From: Gnetum montanum
Taxonomy: Eukaryota; Streptophyta; Gnetopsida; Gnetales; Gnetaceae
NCBI GenBank assembly: GCA_015680685.1
Contig: MNCI01020716.1
Location: forward strand, 63,400-127,399
Length of the DNA: 64,000 bases
Direction: 5' to 3'
A program made the position numbers and the translations under genes. Numbering within the stretch: the stretch's first letter is position 1; every line of letters starts with the position of its first letter. Below are positions 1-10,786 of the stretch, in pieces. Below the pieces are notes generated by a model. It saw only the letters and a list, made by a program, of their open reading frames with translations. It was not told the DNA's origin and searched no databases.

Positions 1-539
1 ATTATAAGGACCACATAGACTAGGCAATTAAACAAAATAGGAACTCTCAACAACTCACAGTACTTGGCAAAGTTGGCTAAATCTCTTTAAGATAAGTCAT
101 TTGTAGTTTACACACAACGCAATCATTTCATATTTCATAATCGCATAGTGCAATAGCACACACACATACTCACATTAACTACTGAGTCTATTTGGAGGTA
201 TCTGGGCCTAGGTGTTGCCAGAGACCAATAAGCACCTAAATCTTGTTTGAGGACACTCGTTGACGGTCACGTCCCAAATGGTCGGCAACACCTAGTTGCC
301 AAGTTTATAATGAATAGACCAAAGACTCAAATAGTAAGAGAACTGGTGGATTTCATCAGTCCATGGTAGCTTTCAAATATCTGCACTATGCTAAAGTATT
401 CATGATATAACATGAATAATACTTTGATGGTGCCACAAAGAGTCCACTCTTTATTCTAGAATCCTCAAGGAACTATGTACCAATTACAAGGGTAAGCATA
501 GATATTATAGGTTTTAACATTTTGACTTTATCTAATTTA
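1..539. other. No recognised feature
   Basis: I see no coding frame, LTR end or RNA gene here. The stretch leads into an accessory-ORF remnant on the plus strand and may be its intron or 5' region: the sequence just before 583 is pyrimidine-rich and ends in TTGTAG, a plausible splice acceptor. Confidence 0.3.
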
Positions 540-1330
540 GTCTTCTCTTTTCTAACTTGTTGGTTTCACACATCTTGTAGGTGCATGGTCAATAATCAAG
601 GTTTGATCAAGAATGATCAAACCTTATCAATAGCCCATACTATGTCGAAAGGATTCACCAAGGGCTCTAAGATTAGATATGTTGTTTTTAAACAGCTAAG
701 AGGGGAGTTTCATGAATATCCTACTAGATTTAACCCTACTTATAAGAGGTTTGTGGCTACCAAAATTGCACACAGTTGGTGCATAGCTCCAAAGGACATT
801 AGAGATATGGGTATTACTACTGGAGCCCCCACATGAGCTTCTCTATGTAAGAAGAAGAAGAGTGAGAAAACATGTATCTTTTTTTGTTAAAGGTTTTATG
901 GTTATTTAGGATTTAAGTTTCTTATGGCCAAAGCATGGTTGTATTGATGCCAAACACTTGTATTTTTCTTACAAGGCCTTCCACTCCCATAGATATTATT
1001 ATATCCCTCATCAGACATTTTATGAAAAATCTCATCCTAAAGTTTGATGAGGTGGGACCAACAGAGGATTGGTTAATGGAGAATGCATTTGAAGACATTT
1101 AAGAAAACATTACTCATGTAGTTTTTCTTGAGAACTTTATGGCACCCAATCCTATCATTCCTTCTACAGAGATGTTGAACATCATTGACTCTTTTGATGA
1201 AAAAGCTAATGTGTTTCGCAGCATAGTACAAGGCCTATCCATTTTTATTGCTATCAGTGTGACTATCTTTCATAACTTGTTTGGTTTTTCCACTGACAGG
1301 ATAATAGTTACAACCAAACCAATGAAATAG
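540..1330 (+). pseudogene. Retrotransposon accessory ORF remnant, N-terminal part
   Basis: Two coding stretches can be followed on the plus strand. The first (about 583-836) reads through MSKGFTKGSKIRYVVFKQL and KRFVATKIAHSWC and stops at 834. The second (about 980-1,330, one TAA inside) reads through LKFDEVGPTEDWLMENAFED, MAPNPIIPSTEMLNIIDSF and VFRSIVQGLSIFIAISV. The second has the texture of the N-terminal half of accessory ORFs in plant Tat-type gypsy elements (putative plant transposon protein domain); this is recognition by eye, not a search. A possible splice acceptor precedes the first stretch and a long non-coding tract separates the two, which suggests introns. It ends just before the internal end of the Gy1 element at 1,373, so it may be the front half of the accessory gene that resumes at 10,787 on the same strand. 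It is broken and carries no start that I can defend. Confidence 0.45.
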
Positions 1331-1373
1331 GTTGGCCATAATAGAAACCAATGAACAACTTAGTGATTCATCA

Positions 1374-1386
1374 TACCCCCACAACT
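1374..1386 (-). other. Polypurine tract next to the 3' LTR of Gy1
   Basis: The plus strand reads TACCCCCACAACT straight after TTCATCA, so the minus strand has a G-run just before the LTR end. The same TTCATCA/CTCATCA-TACCCCCA junction recurs at 27,895 and 48,253, which fixes it as the LTR-internal border of the family. Confidence 0.65.
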
Positions 1387-3530
1387 AAATGAAAACTTGT
1401 CCTTGAGTGCAAAAGAGGAGGAATAAGTTATTTACAAAATATTGAAAAGGTATGGGATTATTAACTGACATACAAATTGACTCAGTTGGAAAAAATAGAC
1501 TTTGAGTGTTCAAGTATATGGAGTTACAATCTTTACAAAATTGGGTGTTGGTAATAAGAGAAGTGAACACCCTAGATAAAATTAATGTCCAATGCCTCTT
1601 GGCAACTAAAGAGTAAGAGAGAAGATCCAATGATCATGAATGGGCCTCATTGTGTGGTACTACTACATCATGTTTGGTGAAGATAGTTCCACTTCTAGTC
1701 AATGCTTTCCATTACAATCACAACAGAATCATGAATTCATATGCAATGTGTAACACATAGCTATTAAATGCCTTGTCTCATCAATGGTTACACTTGGCTA
1801 GGTTCTGATTATGGTAGATTGATTCCTTTAGGAGTATTAGCTGGAAGGCTAACAAATAGGGTAAAATAGATAAGTGGTCCACTAAATTTGAAATATTTCG
1901 ACACAAGAAAATATTTGAACAAGGTATAAGAATTTACAATAATAAAAAGGAAAGTTCATTGAAAAATTTTGTGAAGATGTTCACAATTGGATGTCATTGA
2001 TGAGGTAAACAAAAGTATTTGATTGTAAGAGTGTCTAAGGGTAAAGAACTTAACTAACCCAACAAAAAGATATGCAAGTGGATCCTCCCCAAAGCAAGCA
2101 TAGGCTTTTTATGCCCTTTCATAACTTCAAACCAAAGAGTCTATGGGCTCTATGGATGATTAACGGTTATGGAAGGTTAAGTACAAAAACCTGGAAGAAA
2201 CTACCTAATAATTCTACCACATCAAACTAAGACATCAAATAAGAACATGAAACTAGCAGTGAGGTAAAACATGGAAAGCATAGATGGATGAGAGAGTGTG
2301 TAATGTAGTTCTTGATTAAGGTTCCATAAAGTCCCTCATTGATTTTATGGTTAAATGACTTAATAATATCCATCATTAGTCTAGACCAAAACCAACCTTG
2401 TTCAATGACTTCACATCACCATTCTAAGACCAATCCGTCCCCTTAAGACACAAGAGTGTTCCCATAGAACAACCACCATTCCTTATTAAAGAAGAAAGAG
2501 AAGTAGGAAGTGAGGAAGAGCCTTAGTTAGAGAGGACCTTCAAGCATGGGTACATGTCTTTCTAGTCCCATAACCAGTGCTTATAGCCCATTTATTGTAT
2601 CTAAGAGGTGTGCTTTGAATTCCCTTTTTTCTTCTTTTTCTTTTTTTGAAATGGCAACCACACCATGCAAAGACATATGTGTTTATTTTGTCTAAGGGGT
2701 GTGCTATGAATTTCCATAATCCTTTTTATGAGAACCACACCATGCAATGACTTATTCAACTTCCATTTGTTGGTCAACATGAAATGGTAAGAAATCCATG
2801 AAAACACACATGCACCTAGGTAAACAAAAAGGCACAAAAAATACCGAATCCCCTTGTAGTCACACCCTATTTAAACCTTTGAATCCTTTCCANAAAAGGC
2901 GCAAAAAATACCGAATCCCCTTGTAGTCACACCCTATTTAAACCTTTGAATCCTTTCCAATTCTGAAAACTACCAAAGTCATAGATTGGTTGAAGTTTTG
3001 TTAATTTAAAAGGAACTACACATTTCTAGAATAAGAAAAACCATAGAGTTTGTGAATGGCTAGATGTTGTGGACTCACTGCTTGTTGCATGAAAAAGAAA
3101 CCATGTTCTAATCATCCATAATGAAATTCAAAGCTAAAATCCAAACACCAAAAATCAAATAACAAAATAGTACATACCACCATCAAGCAATGCATTACTA
3201 CTATACTTGGCACTTATTAACAAAAAGTTAGAAAATCACATCAAAATGAAATAGAAAAAATATAAAAGAAAGTGTAAAATATTCAAGAAATAGAAAATGT
3301 ACTAACGATGGTGTAAAAAAAATTAGAAAATATTAATAACATGAAAACAAGAATATGTAAAATAAAGAATGTGCAAAATAAAAATTTGTAAAACAAAAAG
3401 ATGAAAAACTAAGAAGCCACTTATATGATTAGCATGGATGGCCATCTCTCCCACAACCAAGTTGAAAGGAGGAGATCTGAAATATGGAGCATGATTGTCC
3501 ATCTAATGAGGTGTTTGTTATATTAAATAA
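1387..3530 (-). other. Non-coding 3' region of Gy1
   Basis: There is no convincing coding frame here. The tract aligns by eye in blocks with 27,898-29,700 and with 51,730-53,110: for example the block around 2,085-2,165 (CCTCCCCAAAGCA) recurs near 52,045, and the block around 2,545-2,630 recurs near 29,330 and 52,560. It is therefore a conserved untranslated part of this retrotransposon family lying between integrase and the polypurine tract. A pyrimidine-rich run sits at 2,620-2,647. A single N at 2,893 interrupts it. Confidence 0.6.
2827..2959. repeat. 66-bp direct duplication flanking a single N (assembly join)
   Basis: Positions 2,827-2,892 and 2,894-2,959 are the same 66 bases with one difference (GGCAC versus GGCGC), with only an N at 2,893 between them. 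This is the pattern left when two overlapping contig ends are placed side by side without being merged. Confidence 0.85.
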
Positions 3531-3549
3531 CTTATGCTCATGGAAAGGT

Positions 3550-4570
3550 TTGATTTGTTTGATGTTGACCAGCTATTTCCTATCTAGGCTCTTAGGATTG
3601 TAGAACATCATGATCCTAAAAGGAAAAGTTTTTTAAATGATGTAACGTCCTTTCCACAACATTTGAAACTTACTTTATTGAGGTACGTCTATGGGGTTCT
3701 AGTAGAGTACCTTATCTCCCAATTGAAATTTTATTTTTCTAATTTTAAGGTTATCGAACTTTTTATTGTAGGCCTTGTGCAACTCATTAAATAATAGGGC
3801 CACTAATTAGTTCTCATCGAGTAGGTTGAGATTCATTAGTCTTTCTTTTTATGCTATACTTAAATTAAGGTCAAGGTCATAGGCTATTAAAAGTGTACAG
3901 AGCTTGGATTGAATAGGACATGTTGGTAATTTTCTATACACAATCTCATAGGGAAAATAGCCTATAGGAAGTTTCCATATGGAGCAATAGCCTCAAAGGG
4001 CATCATTAAGTTTTGTGCTCCAATCTTTCCTATATTTGCTAATAGTTCTTATTAGAATCCTTGTGATTTCCCTATTGGTAACCTCAGCTTGACCATTGGC
4101 TTGGGGGTAGTAGGGTGTTGTGAGTTTATGTTCAACCCCCAAGCATTGCATAAGCCCTCAAAAAGTAGTGCCTGTAATGTAAGTTCCTTTATCAAAAATT
4201 AAGGCATGTGGCACACCAAACCTATTTACAACATTTTGTTGTACAAACTAAGTAGTAATAGAAGATGTAAATTCGATGATGGTTGTTGATTCTGCCCATT
4301 TTGTATAATAATCAATTGCAACTATGATGTATGCCTTTTGATTTGACATGGTCATAATGGAACCCATGAAATCAATGCCCCAAATGTTAAAGGGTTCTAG
4401 TGGTTGAATCTATTGTTGAAGTTCCTTCATTTGAGTAGTCATTCCATCATCTTGTTGGCATCATTCACAAGAGTGGATGTAATGGTGAGCATCCCTGAAG
4501 ATTACCCTACCATTAGGATTTTAATGGTCATGCATCTCCAAGCATAGTGTCCTCCACAAGGACCTTCATG
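3550..4570 (-). pseudogene. Gy1 integrase remnant
   Basis: On the minus strand the zinc-binding end is seen as HHYIHSCE followed by a stop and CQQ, then the catalytic core as FNIWGIDFMGSI, IDYYTKWAES, a decayed second acidic site (FDKGTYITG, where families have DNGT) and YYPQANGQAEVTNREI with the third acidic residue. The C-terminal part follows as HKAYNKKFDNL, FQLGDKVLY and KFQMLWKGRYI. This is the DDE-type integrase that inserts the cDNA copy into the host chromosome. It is interrupted by at least six stops and is inactive. It ends about 2.1 kb before the polypurine tract. Confidence 0.85.
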
Positions 4571-5039
4571 AGTGTCTTGGAGAATGCATAGTTGATTAGC
4601 ATTAGGAACACACCAATGAACCAAGCCATTGATGCACACCTTGTAGAGGTGTCTATTGATTTCCATGAAGTGTTTTACCTGATGAAAAAACTACTATTTC
4701 TTCTAGTGGTCCAACACTTATGGCATCTCTTGGGTGATCAGATAGGTGATAATTCCATCATACCATTTAGACTTATTAAGCAATTGTTCAGTTATAGGCT
4801 TAGTAAAAAGGAGTTCATTAGGAAATAGATTAGATATTTGGTTTTCTTCCTCCTTGTTGTTCCATCACAACCAAGACAAGTGATTAATGACCACATTCTC
4901 AATACCCTTTCAATTTATCATCATAAGATCAAATTCTTACAAAATCACCAGCCACCATATGACATAAGGGATTATCATTGGCTTGTTCCTCAAGAAGTGG
5001 ATGGCATTATGGTTCATCTATACAAACACCTTGTATCCA

Positions 5040-6130
5040 AGCACATAATGCTTGAACTTCTCTAGAAAAAAACCACTACCGTCAATTCTTTTTTTGTAGT
5101 GGTGTAGTTTAGTTGTGCAGCCTCAATGCTTTGGCTACCGTAGTGGATGTAGTATGGAAGTTTCTTGTCACCCATTTATGTAAGAATAGCTCCTAAGACA
5201 TAATTTGATCCATCAATCATGACATGAAATGACGTAAACCAAACAGGTGCTTGTAGGATTGGAGTTTCTACAAGTTTCTCTTCAAGCTATTGAAATGCTT
5301 TTTCACATTCCATGGTCTAGATAAATGGAGCATCTTTCTTTATCATCTCCATCAATGGCTTTGCGATCATAGAGAAATTCTCTATGAATTATCAATAGTA
5401 GCTTGTATGTCCAAGGAATAATTGAACATCTTTGACAGTTTCTAGTTGACAGGTTATTCCTTGAATAACCCTTATTTTCTCAAGATCTACCTGAATTTCT
5501 ACTTGTGATATTATGTGCCCTAATAAAATGCCTTCCTGGATCATTAGGTGACTCTTTTGCCAATTATGCAGCAAGTTGGTTTCAACACATCATTTTAAAA
5601 CTTGCTCAAGGTAGTTTAAAGCTTGCTCAAATGTAGCTCCATAAGTGGAGAAGTCATCCATGAAGACTTCCATCCCACTTCTGATTTTCCATTGAAAAAT
5701 GCTTAAAACCAAGAGTTGGAATGTAGTAGGAGCATTACATAGACCAAATGGAATCTTGTGATATGTAAAAGTCCTCCAAGGACTTGTGAATGTTGTCTTT
5801 AGCTAGTCCTCTAGTGAAATTTGAATTTTTTTATAGCCACTATAACCATATAGAAAACTATAGTAGTAATGCCTAGATATTGTGTCTAACACCTTATTAA
5901 CAAATGGTAATGAAAAATGGTCCTTGAATGTTGTCATATTCAATAGCTAAAAATTAATACAAACCCACCACTTGCCTCCTTTATTGGTACAATCATGAGT
6001 GGACTAATCCACTCACTATCTGTAATAGGATAAATGAACCCTACCTTGAAGAGTTATTTGATTTTCTCTTTCCCAATCTACATTAGTTTATGGTTCAACT
6101 ACCTCTGTGACTATCTTTTTAGCTTCATGG
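5040..6130 (-). pseudogene. Gy1 reverse transcriptase and RNase H remnant
   Basis: On the minus strand the order is the RT start (VGFIYPITDSEWISPLMIV), the catalytic box as FMDDFSTYG near 5,670, the connection segment ILLGHIISQVEIQVD and VKDVQLFLGHTSYY near 5,392-5,520, then RNase H-like sequence KLPYYIHYGSQSIEAAQLNY near 5,080-5,150. Both catalytic aspartates of the YxDD-type box survive. RT copies the element RNA to DNA, and RNase H removes the RNA strand. Several stops (for example after LEQVLK) break the frame. The FMDDFS form is typical of the Athila/Tat side of plant gypsy elements. Confidence 0.88.
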
Positions 6131-6639
6131 CCAAATTAGTGTAGATGTGATGCTAGCATATCCTAGGATCAATCCCTGTGAGTTTAAAACATGATCAAGA
6201 AAAAGCTGCTGACCATTTTTCAACCACATTTAATAGCATCTTTTTCTGCTCTAGAGCAAGATTTGCATTGATTATAACCAGCTTTCCATTTTAAAAAAAC
6301 ACACATTCCATTCCATCTAGTAGCATTTTTAGTTCAAGGAGCTCTTTCTTAAAATTTTTAGGAATCTCCAACTCTCCTCAATAAGTATCATCATTTGCAT
6401 CATCATAGAGTTAGTCAAACTTGCTCTAGTTCATCCACACTTGCAACATATGTGCATGTTAGGATCTCAATCAATTCCATGCAAAATTTTCTACTCTCAA
6501 AATCAGTGATCAACCACTGGGTACCCTCTTGTTTTGTGGCTATTATGTACAAACACCTTTGAATTTTTGCTTCTAGTGCACACTACTTGCATGTAGAGAT
6601 AGATGCTTTTTTCATGACCCAAAGTTTCTACACATAAGT

Positions 6640-7010
6640 ACATCCTATATCACTGTGTGCTATGCATGGAACTCGCTTCTTCTAGATATTTCCAAATGCA
6701 TTTTCTTTGGATATTTTTAGGGAAAGATCTCTGATGCCCATTCTTGCATCAATAGTGCTAAGCCATGCCCTTCCCATGATGATTGGAAAATCCCCTTTGT
6801 AGTTCTCCACCTTGCTCACTAGGAAATAAATAAGATAAGACCACCCACAAACAATGATCATAATATCTTCCACTAGTCCCAATGGAGCAGTGATGGACTA
6901 GTCTACCAATTCTAATATTATATTGCTCTTCTTAATAGAAGGCAGGTTCCATGTAGTGTGCATCTCATGATAAATTAAATTGATACCAAAACCTAAGTTG
7001 AGAAGCACTT
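6640..7010 (-). pseudogene. Gy1 aspartic protease remnant
   Basis: The minus strand reads LLNLGFGINLIYHEM in the place of the usual L-DxG-A-NL-P active-site segment, so the catalytic DxG has become NLG. Downstream come PLGLVEDIMIIVCGWSY, DFLV-like YFLVSKVENYKG and FPIIMGRAWLSTIDARMG, the flap and C-terminal GRxWL motif of plant retropepsins. The protein would cut the gag-pol polyprotein. The lost aspartate and a stop between the two parts make it inactive. Confidence 0.8.
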
Positions 7011-7729
7011 TTCACAATTCTTTTTCATCAATCTATAATAAATGAGAGAACTTCCAAGATCAGCTAGTTTCTTGGGAAGGTTTTGAGCATGGATCCAATC
7101 AAATACAATGTCAATAAGCATCATGATATGGATCCTAGGCAATGCTTAGTTTGAAGGGAACTTAAAAGAATTTGACATAGAGGAAGATGGAGGGATAAGG
7201 TTGTCAACCATAAGTGTATTTGAGGGCTTAGGTGGACTACAAGGTTGAAAGAAAGGTCTTTTCCTTGATCAAGTATTCATTCCACTTGGTTGATGCACTA
7301 GTTGTAGATTAATAGCCCTAGTAACATTACATTATTGTGGTTAAGCTAGTAGTTCACCTGGCATAGGTGGAGTAGGTGGTATCTATGTGGTTGAAGGAGG
7401 AACATGTTTAGGGATAAGAGGAAGATAAGGATAAAAGGTGGCATCCCTTCTTTCATATGGAGAATGATTTTGATAATAATCAAAAGGATGGTAATGAGAT
7501 TGAAAAGTAGAAATGTGACTAGAGGAGTCATGTAGAGAAAATGATTGCTTAATGTAGTCATATGAATCAGGTTATCTGTAAGGGTATTATTACCTTGGTG
7601 GTGCCAGTGTCCATGATTATGGTTGTTACCACTATTGATACTACTCATATGATTTTGGTGGAGTTCCACTAGGATAATATTGCTGTTGCTAGTAAAACTA
7701 CCTAATATTACCTTGAGGATAAGGTAATC

Positions 7730-9657
7730 TTCTAGATATTTGCCTTTGTGTTAGTCTTGGATTCAAAGAATACACCCCAAACTCCTGTAAATGTGACACT
7801 ATGGGGCAACATCCCTTAGGATGTTCATATTGGTAGATTTCACACCCACCATCATCATCTAATTCATTTTTTCAAACTTCTTGTATTGCAGTTATCTTGC
7901 CCTTACCTTTTTTATAGGCATATTCAACTTCCTTGCACCTGCTACACTCACAATCACTACCTTGTTCTTCAGACTCTTCAACAATTTTTTGGACAGCTTG
8001 AGATCTACTATCCATGGAGTTCCATAATTGATCAACTTTGGCTGTAAGTTTAGATTGAAATTTTTGGAGTGGCAAGGTTTTCCTATTCATCACCTCATTA
8101 GGTGTAGATTTTTCCTCGCTATCATAGAATCAAACCTCCCTTTTGCTAATGGAAGGATCACAATTATATTTTTTTACACTTTCTCTTTTTCTTAATTTAC
8201 CCTCCTCTTTAGCTACCTACTTAATTAGTTCTTGTATCTAACAAGAATTTAATTCTAATAGTTTCCCTTGGGCATAGACACCAAGGGTTCTCCTTGTTTC
8301 TAATTGAAGCCCATCTACAATGTGGAAAAGTTGATCTGCTTGAGAATAACCATGGCTAAGAAATTTATGCATTAAGGAATAGTATCGATCAATGGTGGTA
8401 TCTAAGGGTTGATGTGTTCCTTGTTTCTATCCTTGGATTTGCCTTCTCAAGTTGGACACTCTAGAGTATGTTTGATATTTATTATTAAATAATTCAAGCA
8501 TGGTACTCCATCATCTGATAGATTCTGGCTCTAAGGACTAGTACTAGTTCTCTGCTTTTTTGATGAATGTCCTTGGGAACAACTTAAGTTTTTACCACTC
8601 ATTCTCTATGTTCTATAAGGCACATGCATCTTGAAAAGCTTGGATATGGTTCTGTAGATCATAGCTATATCCCCCTTCGAATTGAGAAATATTGTTCATG
8701 TATAGCCTTTTGATTTAACTATCATTCAAACGACTTAATGGAATTCATACTACCTCTGCAATATTAAGCATACTTTAGGTAGCAAGCAAAGACTCATCAA
8801 GGCCATGATCATGGTAACTATGATGCTCTCTACTACCCCTTTGTTCATGGTGATGTGGTTCTCTTAAATGTCCACACCCTTGATCTTACCTCTCCCAATG
8901 GTCCCTTTGATCATTTTAGTCCCATTGGTCATTTTGGTCACCTCCATCATGGTCTCACCTCTTACAGTCATAATCAAAGCTAGAAGAAGATGATGATGAT
9001 GATGAAGGTGAAGAGGAAGGAGGACTAGCACCATCATGATGCCTGCTACCATCACTTCAGTGATCATGACCATGATAGTGATCTTGTTTTCTATCCACAT
9101 CCTTACATTGACTTGCCCCTCTAAATCCTTCCTTGTCATTGGATCCATTCTTACCAAAACCAAGATTATGAATTGTGGACTACAAGTTATAATTTTAACC
9201 TCCTTCACCAAAGTCAAAGAGAGGAACTTCACTGAATGGAAAATCTCTAGAGAAGGATTCCCCATCATCTTTTTGGTATAGCAAGAATGGGAAATCATTA
9301 ATTATTTTTCCCTTTGTATATTCATAGCATTGTTCTAACTGTCGATCCCATAGATGTTGTGCCTCAATGGGATGATAATCCCTAGCATCTGTATCTTACA
9401 CAACAATCTTAGAATGATGTTCCTGTAGACCCATTATATAAGCATTTGTTGGAGCATTGCAAGAATGGATCGATTAGGTGAAAACATGATGTTTTTCTCC
9501 ATGTCATGCCACCACAATTATTCATCCTACTATAGGATGAAAGTGAAATTGGGTACAAACTCATCAGGATGAGCATATACCACTTGATATTGTTGAGGTA
9601 TCGGTCAATCAACTCCATCAAACTTGGGCAAAAAAGCACTCTTGTGAGAAGAAGACA
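7730..9657 (-). pseudogene. Gy1 gag remnant
   Basis: The minus strand starts at an ATG at 9,657 (MSSSHKSAFLPKFDGVD) and continues through IEAQHLWDRQLEQCYEYTKG and a gag core near 8,300-8,760 (KLKLFPRTF, NKYQTYSRVSNLRRQIQG, then a stop where element B has Trp). The C-terminal part has the zinc-knuckle-like segment CEIYQYEHPKGCCP near 7,820. The core matches the better preserved gag of element B at 53.1-55.4 kb closely in both order and motifs. Gag builds the virus-like particle that packages element RNA. Multiple stops show decay. A GAT/ATC trinucleotide run (about 8,985-9,010) lies inside. Confidence 0.82.
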
Positions 9658-9799
9658 TTTTCAATTAGATGATAAAAATGTAGTGTGTTTTTAAATTTTT
9701 CTATAGTAATTGTAAAATATGGTATGACTCTAATGTTCAATCCAATGATTTTGAATGATTTCCACTAAATCCTAGATAGCACATGAAACAACCAAAAGG

Positions 9800-9817
9800 T
9801 CCCCAAAAATGGTATCG
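9800..9817 (-). other. Decayed primer-binding site of Gy1
   Basis: The minus strand reads TCGATACCATTTTTGGGG immediately inside the LTR end. Element B has TGGTGCCATTGCCGGGGA at the same place, a common plant gypsy primer site. The differences are mostly C-to-T or G-to-A. Confidence 0.6.
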
Positions 9818-9818
9818 A

Positions 9819-10682
9819 TGATGAGTGGTGAGGTACTCCTACACCCAACCATCCAAATCACTAAGGTGTTCACACATGATTTGATTAAATTCCATGGACC
9901 TATAGTTCTCTAGTGCACTAGCTCTTCTAGGAAGTGAAATGGGCATTAAGAATATTCATTTTCTTCCCAACTACACTTGTGAAGCTTAAGGGTATGGTTT
10001 AAGTGTAATTGAGGTACATGATTTTTCTCATTTTATGTTTTATAAGTTTAATTTCCTACAACAAGAATGAAAGGTACAATAATTTAAGATCTAATTCATT
10101 TACTACCTAGCTAGCCTAACACAAGTACCCATCCCACTTTCCTGGACACATCTTGAACACATATAGTGTTGTTGGGCTACCAAACATTAAGTGTTATTGG
10201 GTTACCAAGTACTATGTGTATGCTCGAAGTGGTCATGCTTATGTTCATTAACAACTAAAATTAATTACTTAATTTAAATGCATTAAAGTAAACTAAATTA
10301 AAAGAAATGTTAATCTATTCTCAATGCTACAAGGATTATCAAAAGGGTTTGTTTTTATTCCCTTTACACTACTATGCTCAAGTACATCAATGTTCAAATA
10401 AAGATCCATACACACTTAGACTCCTACTGCGAGCACTAAGAAATATTCTAACCTTGAAGAAAACAAACTACAAGAGCTTTGCTGCTATGATAGAAACTAA
10501 TGAAAAACTAACTAAAAACTAATTAAAAATCATGAGCCCAAGCACTATATTTATAGGCTAGTGTATACCTCGGGATATCTGGTATCTGACATTGCATCCT
10601 AGGCTTTGACATTGAATAGCTAATGTCGAGGCTCCAATATTGGATATCCAATATTTGAGCTTATGAAAAATATGATTCATGA
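9819..10682 (-). repeat. 5' LTR of Gy1 (864 bp)
   Basis: The plus strand runs from TGATGAGTGGTGAGG to TATGATTCATGA. The same LTR family is seen at 27,015-27,895, 46,251-47,08x, 47,394-48,253, 55,555-55,732 (part) and 56,341-56,797 (part). In the direction of transcription it begins at 10,682; a TATA box and GATATC motifs lie near that end. Its length agrees with the 860 bp of the element B LTR. Confidence 0.8.
10547..10660 (-). promoter_or_regulatory. LTR promoter: TATA box and GATATC palindromes
   Basis: The minus strand carries CCTATAAATA (plus strand 10,547-10,556) and, upstream of it, GATATC at 10,574 and 10,643, the second within a longer palindrome CCAATATTGGATATCCAATATT. The same arrangement is found in the other LTR copies, so I read it as the U3 promoter of the family. 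Confidence 0.55.
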
Positions 10683-10786
10683 CCATGTGTGGACCAAGAA
10701 ATCATAGGTACATTTCAAATAACTTTTTTTTGTTTTTTGGCTATGTTTTTTTCTATGGCTATTCATGCTAACCTATCCAACAATTT

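Larger units (their letters stand above)
1374..10682 (-). mobile_element. Ty3/gypsy LTR retrotransposon Gy1 (Athila-like), degraded
   Basis: Read on the minus strand, this is an element in canonical order: 5' LTR (9,819-10,682), primer-binding site, gag (about 9,657-7,730), protease (about 7,010-6,640), reverse transcriptase and RNase H (about 6,130-5,040), integrase (about 4,570-3,550), about 2.1 kb of non-coding 3' DNA and a polypurine tract at 1,374-1,386. The FMDDFS form of the RT catalytic box, the PLGLVED protease segment and the primer-site type suggest an Athila-like lineage of the chromovirus-lacking gypsy branch. Every domain carries several stop codons, so the copy is dead. The 3' LTR expected left of 1,373 is missing apart from at most a short end (GTGATTCATCA). 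Two relatives lie further right: a 3' end at 27,015-30,625 and the gag-only element B at 47,394. Confidence 0.85.

Noticed and set aside
8864-9298. 144-codon Met/His/Thr-rich open frame on the minus strand
   Set aside because: It is a shadow frame of the Gy1 gag; the gag frame itself runs through the same bases with recognisable motifs.
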